From Pseudorhodobacter sp. PARRP1 (lineage in GTDB: Bacteria; Pseudomonadota; Alphaproteobacteria; Rhodobacterales; Rhodobacteraceae): 64,000 nt of DNA. Made by a program: the position numbers and the translations under genes. The notes beneath the pieces are model-generated. The model did not search any database, had not been told where the DNA came from, and worked only from the letters and a program-made list of their open reading frames with translations. Shown piece by piece: positions 25,148-35,323 of this stretch. Positions within the stretch are counted from its first letter, which is position 1. Every line of letters starts with the position of its first letter. Location of the stretch: NCBI GenBank assembly GCA_002256245.1, contig NKIU01000006.1:62001-126000 (forward strand), given 5' to 3'.

Positions 25148-26545
25148 TTAACCGTCGTAGCGGGTGGCCCCCCGGCGGTGTTCATCAACGGGGCGTGTCA
25201 GGATGGCGGCATGATGCGCGCGCTGGTCGCAGTTGGCGCGCGGGCAAATCCGGCAGTTGATGCCCACTTCGGTGATCGTTGTATGTGCCATATTGAAATA
25301 TTCGGCATAACCGATTTCTGGCGTGTGCTGCACCGCACAGCCCATTGCCACCGCCAGCCGATTGTCTTGTGCATGACGCTGCCACGTGGGGCGGTCCACC
25401 GTGCGCGAGAACACGAAGAACTGGCTGCGGTCAGGCATCTCGACAAACTGCGACATGATCCGCCCCGGCGTGCGAAAGCTGGTGTGCACGTCCAGCCGCG
25501 GGCAGGCGCCGCCATATTCCGCCAGATGAAAATCGGTGGCGTTGAAGCGTTTGGAGACATTGCCGCCCTTGTCGATGCGCAAAAAGAAGAACGGCACCCC
25601 CATAGCACCTTCGCGTTGCAGGGTGGTGGCGCGGTGGCAGGCTTGCTCAAAACTGACGCCAAAGCGGGTGGCCAGATGGTCAAAATCGTATTTGGTGCGC
25701 CGCGCTTCGGCGAGAAAGGCCGTGTAGGGCATCAGCACGGCGGCGGCGAAGTAGTTGGCAAGTTCGACCCGCAGCCGCGCTGTGCCATGGGCGACGGTGA
25801 TGTTGGCGCGCTGCACCAGACTGTCGATCAGTGGGCGTTGTTCCAGCAGGCCCGCCATATGCACCAGTTGGAAGATGCGGTTGGGATGATCCAAAGCCTC
25901 GGACAACAGGATTTCCCGACCCGCCTCGTCATACTGCCGCAGCGCGCCGGGAAGGTCCTCGACACGCGCCAGCCGGACGGCGACACCCAGCTTTTGCTGC
26001 AACCGCTGCTTCAGCGCGGCGTAGATGTCATCACGGGGGATCGACGGGCTGCCCCAAAAGGATTCGGCGGCAGTTTCCAACGCTGAAAAATGGTTTCGGT
26101 TTCGACGAAACACGTCATGCACCGCGGCTTCCGGGCTGGGGCCGGCGGTGGATGTTTCGTTTTGCGACAGTGACAGAAGCTGATCGCTGGCCGATTGATA
26201 GGCGCGATACAGCGTCAGAAAGGCCTGAACCACCGCTGGCGCATGGACAATCGCCGCGCGGATTTGCGCGATTTCTGGTCGGTTTTCTGTAAACAGCGGA
26301 TCACCGGAGACCGCACGCAGATCGGCCAGCTGGCTGGTGCTGTCTTCTTCGGCAATGTCGCGCCAATCAACACCGTAAACGTCGAACAGCCGCAACAGGA
26401 TAGCGACGGAGACTGATCTTTCGTTATTTTCCAAAAGGTTGACATAAGACGCCGAGATACCCAACGCCCGCGCCATCGCGGCTTGGGTCTCTGATCTTTC
26501 CAGCCGCAGACGGCGCAGGTGGGGTCCGATGAAGGTCTTCTGCAT
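25148..26545 (-). CDS. short-chain fatty acyl-CoA regulator (ScfR/RamB/PccR family)
   Basis: Regulator of about 465 residues. The N-terminal XRE helix-turn-helix reads HLRRLRLERSETQAAMARALGISASYVNLLENNER. A middle ImmA/IrrE-like region follows (ELANYFAAAVLMPYTAFL), without an HExxH zinc motif. The C-terminal ScfR domain has a Cys cluster, CRICPRANC. Known members sense acyl-CoA and control glyoxylate-cycle or propionyl-CoA genes. The ATG at 26545 is chosen; a second Met lies at 26557. It is divergent from sgaA-mcl-mtkAB, which is its likely target. Confidence 0.9.
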   Translation of the reverse strand: MQKTFIGPHLRRLRLERSETQAAMARALGISASYVNLLENNERSVSVAILLRLFDVYGVDWRDIAEEDSTSQLADLRAVSGDPLFTENRPEIAQIRAAIVHAPAVVQAFLTLYRAYQSASDQLLSLSQNETSTAGPSPEAAVHDVFRRNRNHFSALETAAESFWGSPSIPRDDIYAALKQRLQQKLGVAVRLARVEDLPGALRQYDEAGREILLSEALDHPNRIFQLVHMAGLLEQRPLIDSLVQRANITVAHGTARLRVELANYFAAAVLMPYTAFLAEARRTKYDFDHLATRFGVSFEQACHRATTLQREGAMGVPFFFLRIDKGGNVSKRFNATDFHLAEYGGACPRLDVHTSFRTPGRIMSQFVEMPDRSQFFVFSRTVDRPTWQRHAQDNRLAVAMGCAVQHTPEIGYAEYFNMAHTTITEVGINCRICPRANCDQRAHHAAILTRPVDEHRRGATRYDG

Positions 26546-26575
26546 ACAATCGCACACATTGATAGTTCTGTCAGC

Positions 26576-26608
26576 TTTACAATATTACAAATGTAAGGAT
26601 TTGTAAAT
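26576..26608. promoter_or_regulatory. putative ScfR operator
   Basis: AT-rich inverted repeats in the ScfR-sgaA gap: TTACAAAT (26585-26592) and ATTTGTAA (26599-26606) are perfect inverted copies with a 6-nt spacer, nested in TTTACAA...TTGTAAA. TTTGTAAA is one base from the TTTGCAAA element reported for RamB/PccR-type regulators. Confidence 0.5.
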
Positions 26609-26692
26609 TCTCGCGTTCACAGCACAACCTGTTTTCATTTTGCACAACTTTGTCGCGGTGCCATGCAAACGGCAGCAACGACGGGAGGCAAC

Positions 26693-27886
26693 ATGCGCAC
26701 TGGTATCAATCATCTTTTCATCCCCGGCCCGACCAATGTTCCGGAAGTGGTGCGGCAGGCGATGAATGTCGCGATGCAGGATCAGCGGGCGCATGACTTT
26801 GGGGCGGGTAATCTTGGCCTGTTTAGTGATCTGAAAAAGGTTTTCAGAACGACCACGGGCGAGGTGCTGATGTTTTCCGGCTCGGGAACGGGCTCTTGGG
26901 AAGCGGCGATCACCAACACGCTGTCGCCGGGCGACAAGGTTCTGATGGCGCGGCATGGCCAGTTTTCGACCCTGTGGGTGGATATGGCACAGCGGTTGGG
27001 GCTGGATGTCGAGGTGATTGATCTGCCGTGGGGTGCCGGTGCGCCGATCAGCGAATTTGCCCGCCGTCTGGGCGCGGACAAGCGCGGCGCGATCAAGGCG
27101 GTGTTTATCACCCACAATGAAACCGCAACGGGGGTGACCTCGTCTGTGGCCGCCCTGCGCCGCGCGCTGGATGAGGCGATGCATGATGCGTTGTTGTTCG
27201 TCGATGGTGTGTCCTCGATCGGCTGTCTGGAGTTCCGGATGGAGGATTGGGGCGTCGATCTGGCCGTCACTGGCAGCCAGAAGGGCTTTATGATGCCCGC
27301 TGGCTTGGGGATTTTGGGGGTCAGCCAAAAGGCCTTGGCGGCCAGCAAAACCGCAACCGGGCGGCGCTGCTATTTCGATTTCGCCGATCAGTTGAAGCAC
27401 AACGCGGGCGGCTATTTCCCCTATACCCCACCGACGCAACTGCTGCATGGCCTGCGCAAATCGCTGGACCGCATGATGGAGGAAGGTCTTGAGAATATTC
27501 ACGCCCGTCATCACCGGCTTGGCGCAGGTGTGCGCGCCGCAGTCGCCGCCTGGGGCCTGCAAACCTGCGCCGAGCATCCCTCGCTGGCCTCTGATACCGT
27601 CACCGCCATCCGCACCCCCGACGGTGTTGATGCCCGCGAGGTGATCCACATTGGCTATGACCGCTACAATGCCTCGTTCGGATCGGGGCTTGGGCCGCTG
27701 GCGGGCAAGGTGTTCCGCATCGGCCATATCGGCGATCTGAACGAAGGGTCGTGCCTGACCGCCATCGCCATCGCCGAACTGGCCTTGGTCGAGGCCGGGT
27801 GCAGCCTGACCTACGGCGCAGGCGTGGCGGCAGCGCAGGCGGTTTACGCCAAACCCGCGCAATCCTTTCATCTTGCAGCAGAATAA
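26693..27886 (+). CDS. sgaA: serine--glyoxylate aminotransferase (class V)
   Basis: PLP enzyme of 397 residues: FIPGPTNVP at the N-terminus, substrate-site GSGTGSWEAA, and the cofactor lysine Lys197 in DLAVTGSQKGFMMPAG. It converts glyoxylate to glycine with serine (or aspartate) as amino donor. The start follows GGGAGG. It heads an operon with malyl-CoA lyase and malate-CoA ligase, enzymes that generate or use glyoxylate. The close homologue BhcA (aspartate-glyoxylate aminotransferase) is an alternative, but the other bhc genes are absent. Confidence 0.88.
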   Translation: MRTGINHLFIPGPTNVPEVVRQAMNVAMQDQRAHDFGAGNLGLFSDLKKVFRTTTGEVLMFSGSGTGSWEAAITNTLSPGDKVLMARHGQFSTLWVDMAQRLGLDVEVIDLPWGAGAPISEFARRLGADKRGAIKAVFITHNETATGVTSSVAALRRALDEAMHDALLFVDGVSSIGCLEFRMEDWGVDLAVTGSQKGFMMPAGLGILGVSQKALAASKTATGRRCYFDFADQLKHNAGGYFPYTPPTQLLHGLRKSLDRMMEEGLENIHARHHRLGAGVRAAVAAWGLQTCAEHPSLASDTVTAIRTPDGVDAREVIHIGYDRYNASFGSGLGPLAGKVFRIGHIGDLNEGSCLTAIAIAELALVEAGCSLTYGAGVAAAQAVYAKPAQSFHLAAE

Positions 27887-27900
27887 CCCGGAGACCCCCG

Positions 27901-28839
27901 ATGAGCCACACGCTTCACCCGCTTCGCAAACAACGGCTGCAACGTTCGGAACTGGCGGTTCCGGCCTCTAACCCCACGATGATCGACAAGGCGGCGGAAG
28001 GGCCTGCGGATTACGTTTTCCTTGATCTGGAGGATGCGATTGCGCCCTCCGAGAAGGAACAGGCGCGCAAGAATGCGATTCAGGCGCTGAATGACATCGA
28101 CTGGGCGGCGAAGGGCAAGACGGTTTCGGTGCGCATCAACGGGCTGGATACGCATTACATGTATCGCGACGTGGTCGATGTGATGGAGCAGGCGGGTTCC
28201 CGCGTGCATACCCTGCTGGTGCCGAAAGTTGGGGTCACGGGCGATCTCTATATGGTCGAAGCGATGGTCAATCAGATCGAGCAGGCCAAGGGCTACACAA
28301 CCCGCGTCGGGCTTGAGGCACTGATCGAAACCGCGCTTGGGATGGCGAACGTGGAAGCCATCGCGCAGTTTGGCGGGCGGCTCGAGGCGTTGCACTTTGG
28401 CGTGGCGGATTTCGCGGCATCCATGCGGGCGCGCACCACCAACATCGGCGGGCTGAACCCGCATTATCCGGGCGACCAATGGCATGCCTCGATCAGCCGG
28501 ATGGTGGTGGCCTGCCGCGCTTACGGGTTGCGCGCGATTGACGGGCCGTTTGGCGATTTCAGCGACCCCGAAGGCTACAAGGACGGCGCACGCCGGGCAG
28601 CCGCTTTGGGGTGTGAGGGCAAATGGGCGATCCATCCGACGCAGGTGGCTTTGGCCAACGAAGTGTTCAGCCCGCCGGATACCGAAGTGACCCGCGCGCG
28701 CCGGATCATTGAGGAGCTGAAGAAGGCCGCCGCGATGGGCAAGGGGGCGGCTTCGCTGGATGGTCGGATGATTGATGCGGCATCCGAGAAAATGGCGATG
28801 AACGTGCTGGTTCTTGCCGACGCCATCGCCGCGCGCTGA
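27901..28839 (+). CDS. mcl: L-malyl-CoA/beta-methylmalyl-CoA lyase
   Basis: HpcH/HpaI-type lyase of 312 residues. It cleaves malyl-CoA to acetyl-CoA and glyoxylate, and methylmalyl-CoA to propionyl-CoA and glyoxylate. Visible family blocks are RSELAVPASNP, DYVFLDLEDAIAP (metal-binding Asp/Glu), VRINGLDTHYMYRD and GVADFAASMRARTTNIGG, with WAIHPTQV near the end. Length agrees with Rhodobacter and Methylobacterium enzymes. It lies 14 bp after sgaA and 12 bp before mtkA. Confidence 0.93.
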   Translation: MSHTLHPLRKQRLQRSELAVPASNPTMIDKAAEGPADYVFLDLEDAIAPSEKEQARKNAIQALNDIDWAAKGKTVSVRINGLDTHYMYRDVVDVMEQAGSRVHTLLVPKVGVTGDLYMVEAMVNQIEQAKGYTTRVGLEALIETALGMANVEAIAQFGGRLEALHFGVADFAASMRARTTNIGGLNPHYPGDQWHASISRMVVACRAYGLRAIDGPFGDFSDPEGYKDGARRAAALGCEGKWAIHPTQVALANEVFSPPDTEVTRARRIIEELKKAAAMGKGAASLDGRMIDAASEKMAMNVLVLADAIAAR

Positions 28840-28851
28840 AAGGGGGATCAG

Positions 28852-30024
28852 ATGGACATTCACGAATATCAGGCCAAGGAAATCCTGTCGCGCTTTGGCG
28901 TGCCAGTGCCGCGCGGCGGGCTGGCTTACAGCCCCGAACAGGCGGGTTACCGGGCACGCGAACTGGGCGGCAGCGCTTGGGTGGTCAAGGCGCAAATCCA
29001 TTCCGGTGGCCGCGGCGCTGCGGGGGGCGTGAAGCTGTGCCGCACCCCGGATGAGGTGCAGGCGTTCGCGGGCACTCTGTTCGGGCGTCAGTTGGTCACC
29101 AAGCAGACCGATGCCAAGGGCAAGGGCGTTTACCGCGTCTGGGTCGAGGCTGCATCCGAGATTGCGCAAGAGTTGTATCTGGGTTTCGTGCTGGATCGGC
29201 AATCGGAACGCATCATGATCGTGGCGTCGGCGCATGGCGGGATGGAGATTGAGGATCTGGCCGAAAGTGATCCGAACAGCTTGCGCCGCATGACGATTGA
29301 TCCGGCGGTGGGGCTGTCCGAGTTTCAGGCCCGCGAACTGGCGTTTCAACTGGGCTTGAAGGGCGGCCAAGTGGCGCAGATGGTCTCCACCCTGCGCGCC
29401 TGCTACCGCGCCTACCGCGATCTGGATGCGGTGATGGTCGAGATCAACCCACTGGTGATCACCGGCACCGGCGATCTGGTGGCGCTGGATGCGAAAATGT
29501 CGTTTGACACCAATGCGTTGTTCCGCCGCCCCGAGATTGCCGAACTGCGCGACCGTAGCCAGGAAGACCCGCGCGAATCCACCGCGGGCGATCACGGCCT
29601 GTCGTATGTGGGCCTTGATGGCGACATCGGCTGCATCATCAACGGCGCGGGCCTTGCCATGGCGACGATGGACATGATCAAGCTGGCGGGGGGCGAGCCT
29701 GCAAACTTTCTCGACATCGGCGGCGGCGCAAGCCCGGAACGTGTGGTGCGCGCGTTCCGCACCGTGCTGGCGGATGGCAATGTCTCGGTGATTTTGGTCA
29801 ACATTTTTGCAGGCATCAACCGCTGCGATTGGGTGGCCGAGGGCGTGGTGCAGGCTTACCGCGAAGTCGGGCTGACCATCCCTGTCGTGGTGCGACTGGC
29901 GGGCACCAATGTCGATGAGGGGCGCGCGATCATTGCAGGCTCGGGCCTGCCGCTGATTTCCGCCGACACCTTGGCCGAAGCGGCAAGCGCCGCCGTCGCC
30001 GCCCGTCCCCGCAAAGCCGCATAA
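28852..30024 (+). CDS. mtkA: malate--CoA ligase subunit beta
   Basis: ATP-grasp subunit of 390 residues of the succinyl-CoA synthetase beta type: [50 protein letters not shown], and [16 protein letters not shown]. Neighbouring mcl and sgaA indicate malate thiokinase rather than the TCA-cycle enzyme, although sequence alone does not fully exclude succinate. GGGGG precedes the start. It forms a complex with the alpha subunit encoded next. Confidence 0.88.
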   Translation: MDIHEYQAKEILSRFGVPVPRGGLAYSPEQAGYRARELGGSAWVVKAQIHSGGRGAAGGVKLCRTPDEVQAFAGTLFGRQLVTKQTDAKGKGVYRVWVEAASEIAQELYLGFVLDRQSERIMIVASAHGGMEIEDLAESDPNSLRRMTIDPAVGLSEFQARELAFQLGLKGGQVAQMVSTLRACYRAYRDLDAVMVEINPLVITGTGDLVALDAKMSFDTNALFRRPEIAELRDRSQEDPRESTAGDHGLSYVGLDGDIGCIINGAGLAMATMDMIKLAGGEPANFLDIGGGASPERVVRAFRTVLADGNVSVILVNIFAGINRCDWVAEGVVQAYREVGLTIPVVVRLAGTNVDEGRAIIAGSGLPLISADTLAEAASAAVAARPRKAA

Positions 30025-30034
30025 GGAGGTCACG

Positions 30035-30940
30035 ATGGCCATTCTCATCACCCAGCAAACCCGCGTTATCGTGCAAGGCATGTCAGGCCGCATCGGCAGC
30101 TTTCACGCCGCCGACATGATCAAATACGGCACCAATGTTGTGGGCGGCGTGACCCCCGGTCGCGGTGGCGAAACCCACCTTGGCTTGCCTTTGTTCAACA
30201 CCGTGCGCGAGGCGGTTGCCGCCACCGGGGCCGAGGCGTCGCTGGTGTTCGTCCCCCCGCCCTTCGCCGCCGATGCGATCATGGAGGCGGCGGATGCCGG
30301 CATCAAAACGGCCGTATGCGTCACCGACGGCATCCCCAGCCAAGACATGATGAAGCTGAAACGCTTCCTGCGCCGCTATCCGGCCGAGCGCAAAATGCGC
30401 CTGATCGGGCCGAACTGCGCAGGGATTATCTCGCCCGGACAAGGCTTTATGGGCATCATGCCGCCGCATATCTATCAGGCGGGGCGCATTGGCATCATCG
30501 GGCGCTCGGGCACCTTGGGGTATGAGGCGGCCAGTCAGTTCAAGGCGCTGGGGCTTGGGGTTTCCACCTCGGTCGGGATCGGCGGTGATCCGATCAACGG
30601 CTCCAGCTTCCGCGATATTCTGGAGTTGTTTGAGGCCGATCCCGAAACCGATGCCGTGATGATGATTGGCGAAATCGGTGGCCCGCAGGAAGCCGAGGCC
30701 GCGATCTATGCCCGCGACCATATGAAAAAGCCCGTGGTCGCCTATATCGCCGGGTTGTCGGCGCCGAAGGGCCGCAAGATGGGTCATGCGGGCGCGATTG
30801 TCAGCGCGTTCGGCGAAAGCGCGCAGGAAAAGGTGGTGCTGCTAGAGGCCGCAGGCATCACCGTTGCCCCCAACCCGTCGAGCATGGGCGAAACCATGGC
30901 GCGGCTGCTGGCATCGCGGGCGATGGGTGCTGTGGCCTAA
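30035..30940 (+). CDS. mtkB: malate--CoA ligase subunit alpha
   Basis: CoA-binding subunit of 301 residues with the Rossmann CoA site [27 protein letters not shown], and the phosphohistidine loop [19 protein letters not shown] (His251). It acts with mtkA to activate malate to malyl-CoA. The start follows AAGGAGG and lies 10 bp after mtkA. It is the last gene of the sgaA-mcl-mtkA-mtkB unit; no ppc, hpr or glyA follows. Confidence 0.88.
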   Translation: MAILITQQTRVIVQGMSGRIGSFHAADMIKYGTNVVGGVTPGRGGETHLGLPLFNTVREAVAATGAEASLVFVPPPFAADAIMEAADAGIKTAVCVTDGIPSQDMMKLKRFLRRYPAERKMRLIGPNCAGIISPGQGFMGIMPPHIYQAGRIGIIGRSGTLGYEAASQFKALGLGVSTSVGIGGDPINGSSFRDILELFEADPETDAVMMIGEIGGPQEAEAAIYARDHMKKPVVAYIAGLSAPKGRKMGHAGAIVSAFGESAQEKVVLLEAAGITVAPNPSSMGETMARLLASRAMGAVA

Positions 30941-31042
30941 CGGGGTGGCGCATGCAAGCGGGCAGAATGGGGGCCCACCCCGCACACCCGCTTGACACGC
31001 CGCCGCAGGTAAGGGACGCAAGGGCCACAGCCCGGAGGCCCC

Positions 31043-32083
31043 ATGACCAACGCATCGCCGAAACTGATCTTGCGCGCCCTTCGCGGCGAAACCCTGCCCA
31101 CCCCGCCGATCTGGATGATGCGGCAGGCGGGGCGATACCTGCCGGAATACCGCGCGACGCGGGCGCAGGCGGGGGATTTCCTGTCGCTGTGCTATAATTC
31201 GGAACTCGCGGCAGAGGTGACGCTGCAACCAATCCGCCGCTATGGCTTTGATGCGGCTATTCTTTTTGCCGATATCCTGCTGTTGCCGCAGGCCTTGGGG
31301 GCGGAGTTGTGGTTTGAAACCGGCGAGGGCCCACGGCTTTCCACCATCACCACGATGGCGGGGGTTCAGGCGCTGAAGCCGAAGGATGCGATCCATGACA
31401 CCCTCGCGCCAATCTACGAAACCGTGCGGATTCTGGCGCGGGAATTGCCGCGCGATACGACTCTGATCGGCTTTGCGGGCGCGCCGTGGACGGTGGCGAC
31501 CTATATGATCGCCGGGCGCGGCAGCAAGGATCAGGGTGCTGCCCATGCGTTGAAATCAACGGATCGGGCGACGTTTTCGGCGCTGATTGACGTGATTACC
31601 GAGGCCACCATCGACTATCTGTCGGCGCAAGTGCAGGCGGGGGCCGAAGTGGTGAAGCTGTTCGATTCATGGGCCGGAAGCTTGAAAGGGCAGGATTTTC
31701 AAGACTTTGCCGTGAAGCCCGCCGCGCGGATCATCTCTGCTTTGAAAGAGAAACACCCCGGCCTGCCCATCATCGCCTTCCCGCGCGAGGCAGGCGCGGG
31801 CTACATCGGCTTCGCGCAGGCCACCGGGGCGGATTGCGTGGCGATTGATAACTCGGTCAGCCCGGAATGGGCGGCGGAGCATGTGCAACCGGGCGGCTGC
31901 GTGCAGGGGAACCTTTCGCCCACGCATATGGTGACGGGGGGCCAAGAGTTGGTGGACGCCACCCGCCGCGTCGTCGATGCGTTCCGCGGCGGCCCGCATA
32001 TCTTCAACCTCGGCCACGGCATCACACCCGACGCCAGCCCCGACAATGTGGCGTTGATGGTGGATACCGTGCGCAACGGCTAG
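31043..32083 (+). CDS. hemE: uroporphyrinogen decarboxylase
   Basis: Cytoplasmic haem and bacteriochlorophyll pathway enzyme converting uroporphyrinogen III to coproporphyrinogen III. The 346-residue protein shows the signatures [17 protein letters not shown] and [16 protein letters not shown], and the active-site Asp region FADILLLPQ; the length is normal. The start follows a GGAGG box. It is about 100 bp from mtkB, so probably has its own promoter. hemF lies 2.3 kb downstream on the opposite strand. Confidence 0.96.
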   Translation: MTNASPKLILRALRGETLPTPPIWMMRQAGRYLPEYRATRAQAGDFLSLCYNSELAAEVTLQPIRRYGFDAAILFADILLLPQALGAELWFETGEGPRLSTITTMAGVQALKPKDAIHDTLAPIYETVRILARELPRDTTLIGFAGAPWTVATYMIAGRGSKDQGAAHALKSTDRATFSALIDVITEATIDYLSAQVQAGAEVVKLFDSWAGSLKGQDFQDFAVKPAARIISALKEKHPGLPIIAFPREAGAGYIGFAQATGADCVAIDNSVSPEWAAEHVQPGGCVQGNLSPTHMVTGGQELVDATRRVVDAFRGGPHIFNLGHGITPDASPDNVALMVDTVRNG

Positions 32084-32268
32084 CACAACGGCGTCCAGCC
32101 TTGCGCTATCGCACCGCAAAATACCAGTGTCAGATGGTGCGACGCTTTATGCTGGATGGCAAACACACTGGCCTTCAGCGGAGCCCCGACGATCACGTTT
32201 TAGGTCACAGTCATTGACTTACCCACGCCCCGGCGCAAATGTCGCGCAAATCGTTTGGGAGGACTGTC

Positions 32269-33480
32269 GTGCAGTGGAATAGCGTTCTGGCAACCCGCAA
32301 TGCGCGGATGAAAGCTTCGGAAATCCGCGAGCTTTTGAAACTGCTGGATCAGCCCGACATCATCTCTTTCGCGGGCGGCATCCCCGACCCGGCTTTGTTC
32401 CCGACCGAGGCTTTCCGGGATGCGTTTTCAGCCGCGCTGACCGGGCCGAAGGCGGGGGCGGCGCTGCAATATTCGGTGTCGGAAGGCTATCGCCCGCTGC
32501 GCGACTGGATCGTGGCCGAGATGGGCAAGATCGGGGTGCCATGTTCGGCCGACAACATTCTGATCACGTCCGGCTCTCAGCAAGCGCTTGATTATCTGGC
32601 GAAACTGATGATCTCGCCGAATGATACCGTGCTGGTCGGCTGGCCGACTTATCTGGGGGCCTTGGGCGCGTTCAACGCCTACGAGCCGACCTATGATCGG
32701 CTGGACCCCAACACCAACCGCCCCGCCGCCGATTTTGCTGCCCATGCCGAAGCCGCCGGGGGCCGGGTGAAATTCGCCTATCTGTCGGTCGATTTCGCCA
32801 ACCCGACGGGTGAAACCATCGCCCGCTCCGCCCGCGAAGCGGTGATTGATCTGGCGGACGCGTTGGATATCGCGGTGGTCGAGGACGCAGCCTATCAAAC
32901 CCTGCGCTATGACGGCGCGGCTATCCCGCCGATTCTGGCGCTGGAAATCGCCCGCAAGGGCAGCATTGAGGATTGCCGCACGCTGTATTGCGGCAGCTTC
33001 TCGAAATCGCTCGCCCCCGGTCTGCGGGTGGGCTGGGTTTGCGGGGCGTCCGAGGTGATCAGCCGTCTGGTGCTGATGAAACAGGCGGCCGATCTGCATT
33101 CGGCCACCACCAACCAGATTGTGACGCATCATGTCGCCTCGACCCAGTTCGACGCGCATGTGGCCAAGCTGCGCACCACCTATCAGGCGCGGCGCGATCA
33201 TCTGCTGAAAGCGCTGGCGCGCGAGATGCCCGAGGGCGTGTCGTGGACCAAGCCCGAGGGCGGTATGTTCATCTGGCTGACCCTGCCCGAGGCGATGGAC
33301 GGGGCCGACCTGCTGGCGCAATCGCTGCAATCCGAGCGGGTGGCCTTTGTCCCCGGCCGGGCGTTTTTTGCCGATGGCAGCAATGGCAACACCATCCGGT
33401 TGTCGTTTTCCTGCGCAGATGAGGCAGCGATTGACGAGGGCATGAAACGCTTGGGCCGCCTGATCCGCGCCCAAGCATGA
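32269..33480 (+). CDS. PLP-dependent aminotransferase, class I/II (2-aminoadipate transaminase-like)
   Basis: Fold-type I aminotransferase of 403 residues similar to LysN/MocR-derived aminotransferases: ISFAGGIPDPALFP, ITSGSQQALDYLAK, DFANPTG, and the PLP lysine in GSFSKSLAPGLRVGW. The start is GTG at 32269 because GGGAGGA lies just upstream (32257-32263); an upstream ATG at 32239 lacks such a site. Substrate uncertain (2-aminoadipate, aromatic or branched amino acids). It overlaps the EamA transporter gene by four bases. Confidence 0.85.
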   Translation: MQWNSVLATRNARMKASEIRELLKLLDQPDIISFAGGIPDPALFPTEAFRDAFSAALTGPKAGAALQYSVSEGYRPLRDWIVAEMGKIGVPCSADNILITSGSQQALDYLAKLMISPNDTVLVGWPTYLGALGAFNAYEPTYDRLDPNTNRPAADFAAHAEAAGGRVKFAYLSVDFANPTGETIARSAREAVIDLADALDIAVVEDAAYQTLRYDGAAIPPILALEIARKGSIEDCRTLYCGSFSKSLAPGLRVGWVCGASEVISRLVLMKQAADLHSATTNQIVTHHVASTQFDAHVAKLRTTYQARRDHLLKALAREMPEGVSWTKPEGGMFIWLTLPEAMDGADLLAQSLQSERVAFVPGRAFFADGSNGNTIRLSFSCADEAAIDEGMKRLGRLIRAQA

Positions 33481-34370
33481 GCGGGCTTTGGGTGCTGGCG
33501 GCGCTGCTTGGCTCGGTTGGCCAAGTTGCGCGCAATGCCATGCAATCCAGCCTGACGCGGCAGATCGGCACGGTTGGGGCAACGCAGGTGCGGTTTCTGT
33601 TTGGCCTGCCGTTTGCGACGCTGTTTCTGGTGTTGGTAACGCTTGCCACAAAAGAAGCGATCCCGGTTCCCAACCTGACCAGCCTTGGCTTTACCTTTGC
33701 CGGGGCGTTGGCGCAGATTGCCGCGACCGGACTGATGCTGGTGGTGATGAAGTCGCAAAGCTTTGCGGTAACAACGGCTTGGCTGAAAACTGAACCCGTC
33801 ATCGTCGCCCTTGCCGCAGCCCTTATCCTGCGCGATCCGATCAGCCTGCCGGTGCTGGCCGCGATCGTGATTGCCAGTGCGGGCGTGATGCTGATGTCGA
33901 TAAAACCCGGCACCGCTGTGTGGCAACTGGGCCGACCCGCGCTAACCGGCCTGCTGGCGGGTGGGCTGTTCGGCGCATCGGCCATCGGCTTTCGCGGCGG
34001 CATCGTGCATCTGGACAGCGGCGGGTTTCTGATCCGCGCGACATCGACACTGGCGCTGACCCTGCTGATCCAGACCGCAACGCTGCTGATCTGGATGGCG
34101 CTGTTCAACCGTGCGGCGCTGCGGGCGTCTTTTGCCGTTTGGCGGTCGTCGTTGTTCGCCGGGTTTCTGGGGGCATTCGCCTCGCAGTTCTGGTTTATCG
34201 GCTTTGCGCTGACCTCTGCCGCCAATGTCCGCACGCTGGCGCTGGTCGAGGTGATCTTTGCAACCGCCCTTTCCCGCTACGCCTTCAAACAACCCGTCAG
34301 CGCCCGCCAGATCTTTGGCATGGCGGTGATCGTCGTGGGTGTTGGCCTGCTGCTGCGCCTGACGGCTTAG
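33477..34370 (+). CDS. EamA/DMT-family transporter
   Basis: Membrane protein of 297 residues with about ten TM helices in two repeated halves, the hallmark of drug/metabolite transporters. Motifs such as TTAWLKTEPVIVALAAALILRDP and a repeated EVIFATALSRYAFKQPVSARQIFGM end each half. Overlap with the aminotransferase gene (ATGA) implies coupled expression, so the cargo may be an amino or keto acid handled by that enzyme. It is convergent with hemF with a four-base overlap. Confidence 0.85.
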   Translation: MSGLWVLAALLGSVGQVARNAMQSSLTRQIGTVGATQVRFLFGLPFATLFLVLVTLATKEAIPVPNLTSLGFTFAGALAQIAATGLMLVVMKSQSFAVTTAWLKTEPVIVALAAALILRDPISLPVLAAIVIASAGVMLMSIKPGTAVWQLGRPALTGLLAGGLFGASAIGFRGGIVHLDSGGFLIRATSTLALTLLIQTATLLIWMALFNRAALRASFAVWRSSLFAGFLGAFASQFWFIGFALTSAANVRTLALVEVIFATALSRYAFKQPVSARQIFGMAVIVVGVGLLLRLTA

Positions 34371-35221
34371 GTCCATTTCGCAATCGGCGGCAGGCTCATC
34401 AGCACGGCGTTGGCATCATGGCCGGATTCGAGGCCGAACTTGGTGCCACGGTCATAGACAAGGTTGTATTCGGCATAAAGCCCGCGATGGATCAACTGCG
34501 CCTCGCGGTCGGCGTCGGTCCAGGGCGTCGGAAAACGGCGTTCGGTCAGCGGCAGGAAGGCGGGCAGGAAAGCGCGGCCGACGTCTTGGGTCAGCGCGAA
34601 GTCTTCTGCCCAATCGCCGGTGTTCAGATCGTCATAGAAAATCCCGCCAACCCCGCGCGCGCGGCCGCGGTGCGGGATGAAGAAATACTCGTCAGCCCAT
34701 GCCTTGAACTTGGCGTAGTAATCGGGGTGATGCGCGTCGCATGCGGCCTGCATCGAGGCGTGAAAATGCCCGGTGTCTTCGGCGTATTCCAGACAGGGGT
34801 TCAGATCGGCGCCGCCGCCAAACCACCAGGCGTGCGGCGTCCAGAACATCCGGGTGTTCATGTGCACGGCGGGGCAATGCGGGTTGACCATATGCGCCAC
34901 CAGACTGATGCCCGATGCCCAAAAGCGCGGGTCGCTGTCCATTCCGGGCACGCCGCGCGCGGCCATCGCCTTTTGCGCGCGATCGCCCAAGGCGCCATGC
35001 ACCTCGGAGACGTTGACGCCGACCTTTTCAAACACCGCACCGCCGCGCAGCACCGACATCAGGCCTCCACCGCCATCAGCACGGCTGGTCGGCGTCACCT
35101 CAAAGCGCGCACCGGTGCCATGCTTGGCCTCAAGGTCTTCGAACGCCTGCACAATCTGGTTACGCAGAGTGCGGAACCATGCAGAAGCCTGTGCCTTTTG
35201 CGTGCTGAACTCTTCGGTCAT
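34367..35221 (-). CDS. hemF: oxygen-dependent coproporphyrinogen-III oxidase
   Basis: Aerobic haem-pathway enzyme of 284 residues making protoporphyrinogen IX. Signature regions present are FEKVGVNVSEVHG, NPHCPAVHMNTRMFW, the GGGADLNPC active-site loop, FIPHRGRARGVGGIFYDDL, and QLIHRGLYAEYNLVYDRGTKFGL. The length is normal. Its 3' end overlaps the convergent EamA gene by four bases. Confidence 0.96.
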   Translation of the reverse strand: MTEEFSTQKAQASAWFRTLRNQIVQAFEDLEAKHGTGARFEVTPTSRADGGGGLMSVLRGGAVFEKVGVNVSEVHGALGDRAQKAMAARGVPGMDSDPRFWASGISLVAHMVNPHCPAVHMNTRMFWTPHAWWFGGGADLNPCLEYAEDTGHFHASMQAACDAHHPDYYAKFKAWADEYFFIPHRGRARGVGGIFYDDLNTGDWAEDFALTQDVGRAFLPAFLPLTERRFPTPWTDADREAQLIHRGLYAEYNLVYDRGTKFGLESGHDANAVLMSLPPIAKWT

Positions 35222-35323
35222 CGCCCATCCCTATCGGCTGAAATCCATCGGGCCGTGCCCGTGTTATGGCATATCAAGCGCAGGCCCCTATAGTAAAGCC
35301 AGCATCCTATTCGTGAGTCGGCC

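Noticed and set aside
26693-27886. Aspartate-glyoxylate aminotransferase (BhcA) of the beta-hydroxyaspartate cycle
   Set aside because: The other bhc genes are absent and the operon holds malyl-CoA lyase and malate-CoA ligase, favouring SgaA; substrate preference cannot be excluded from sequence alone.
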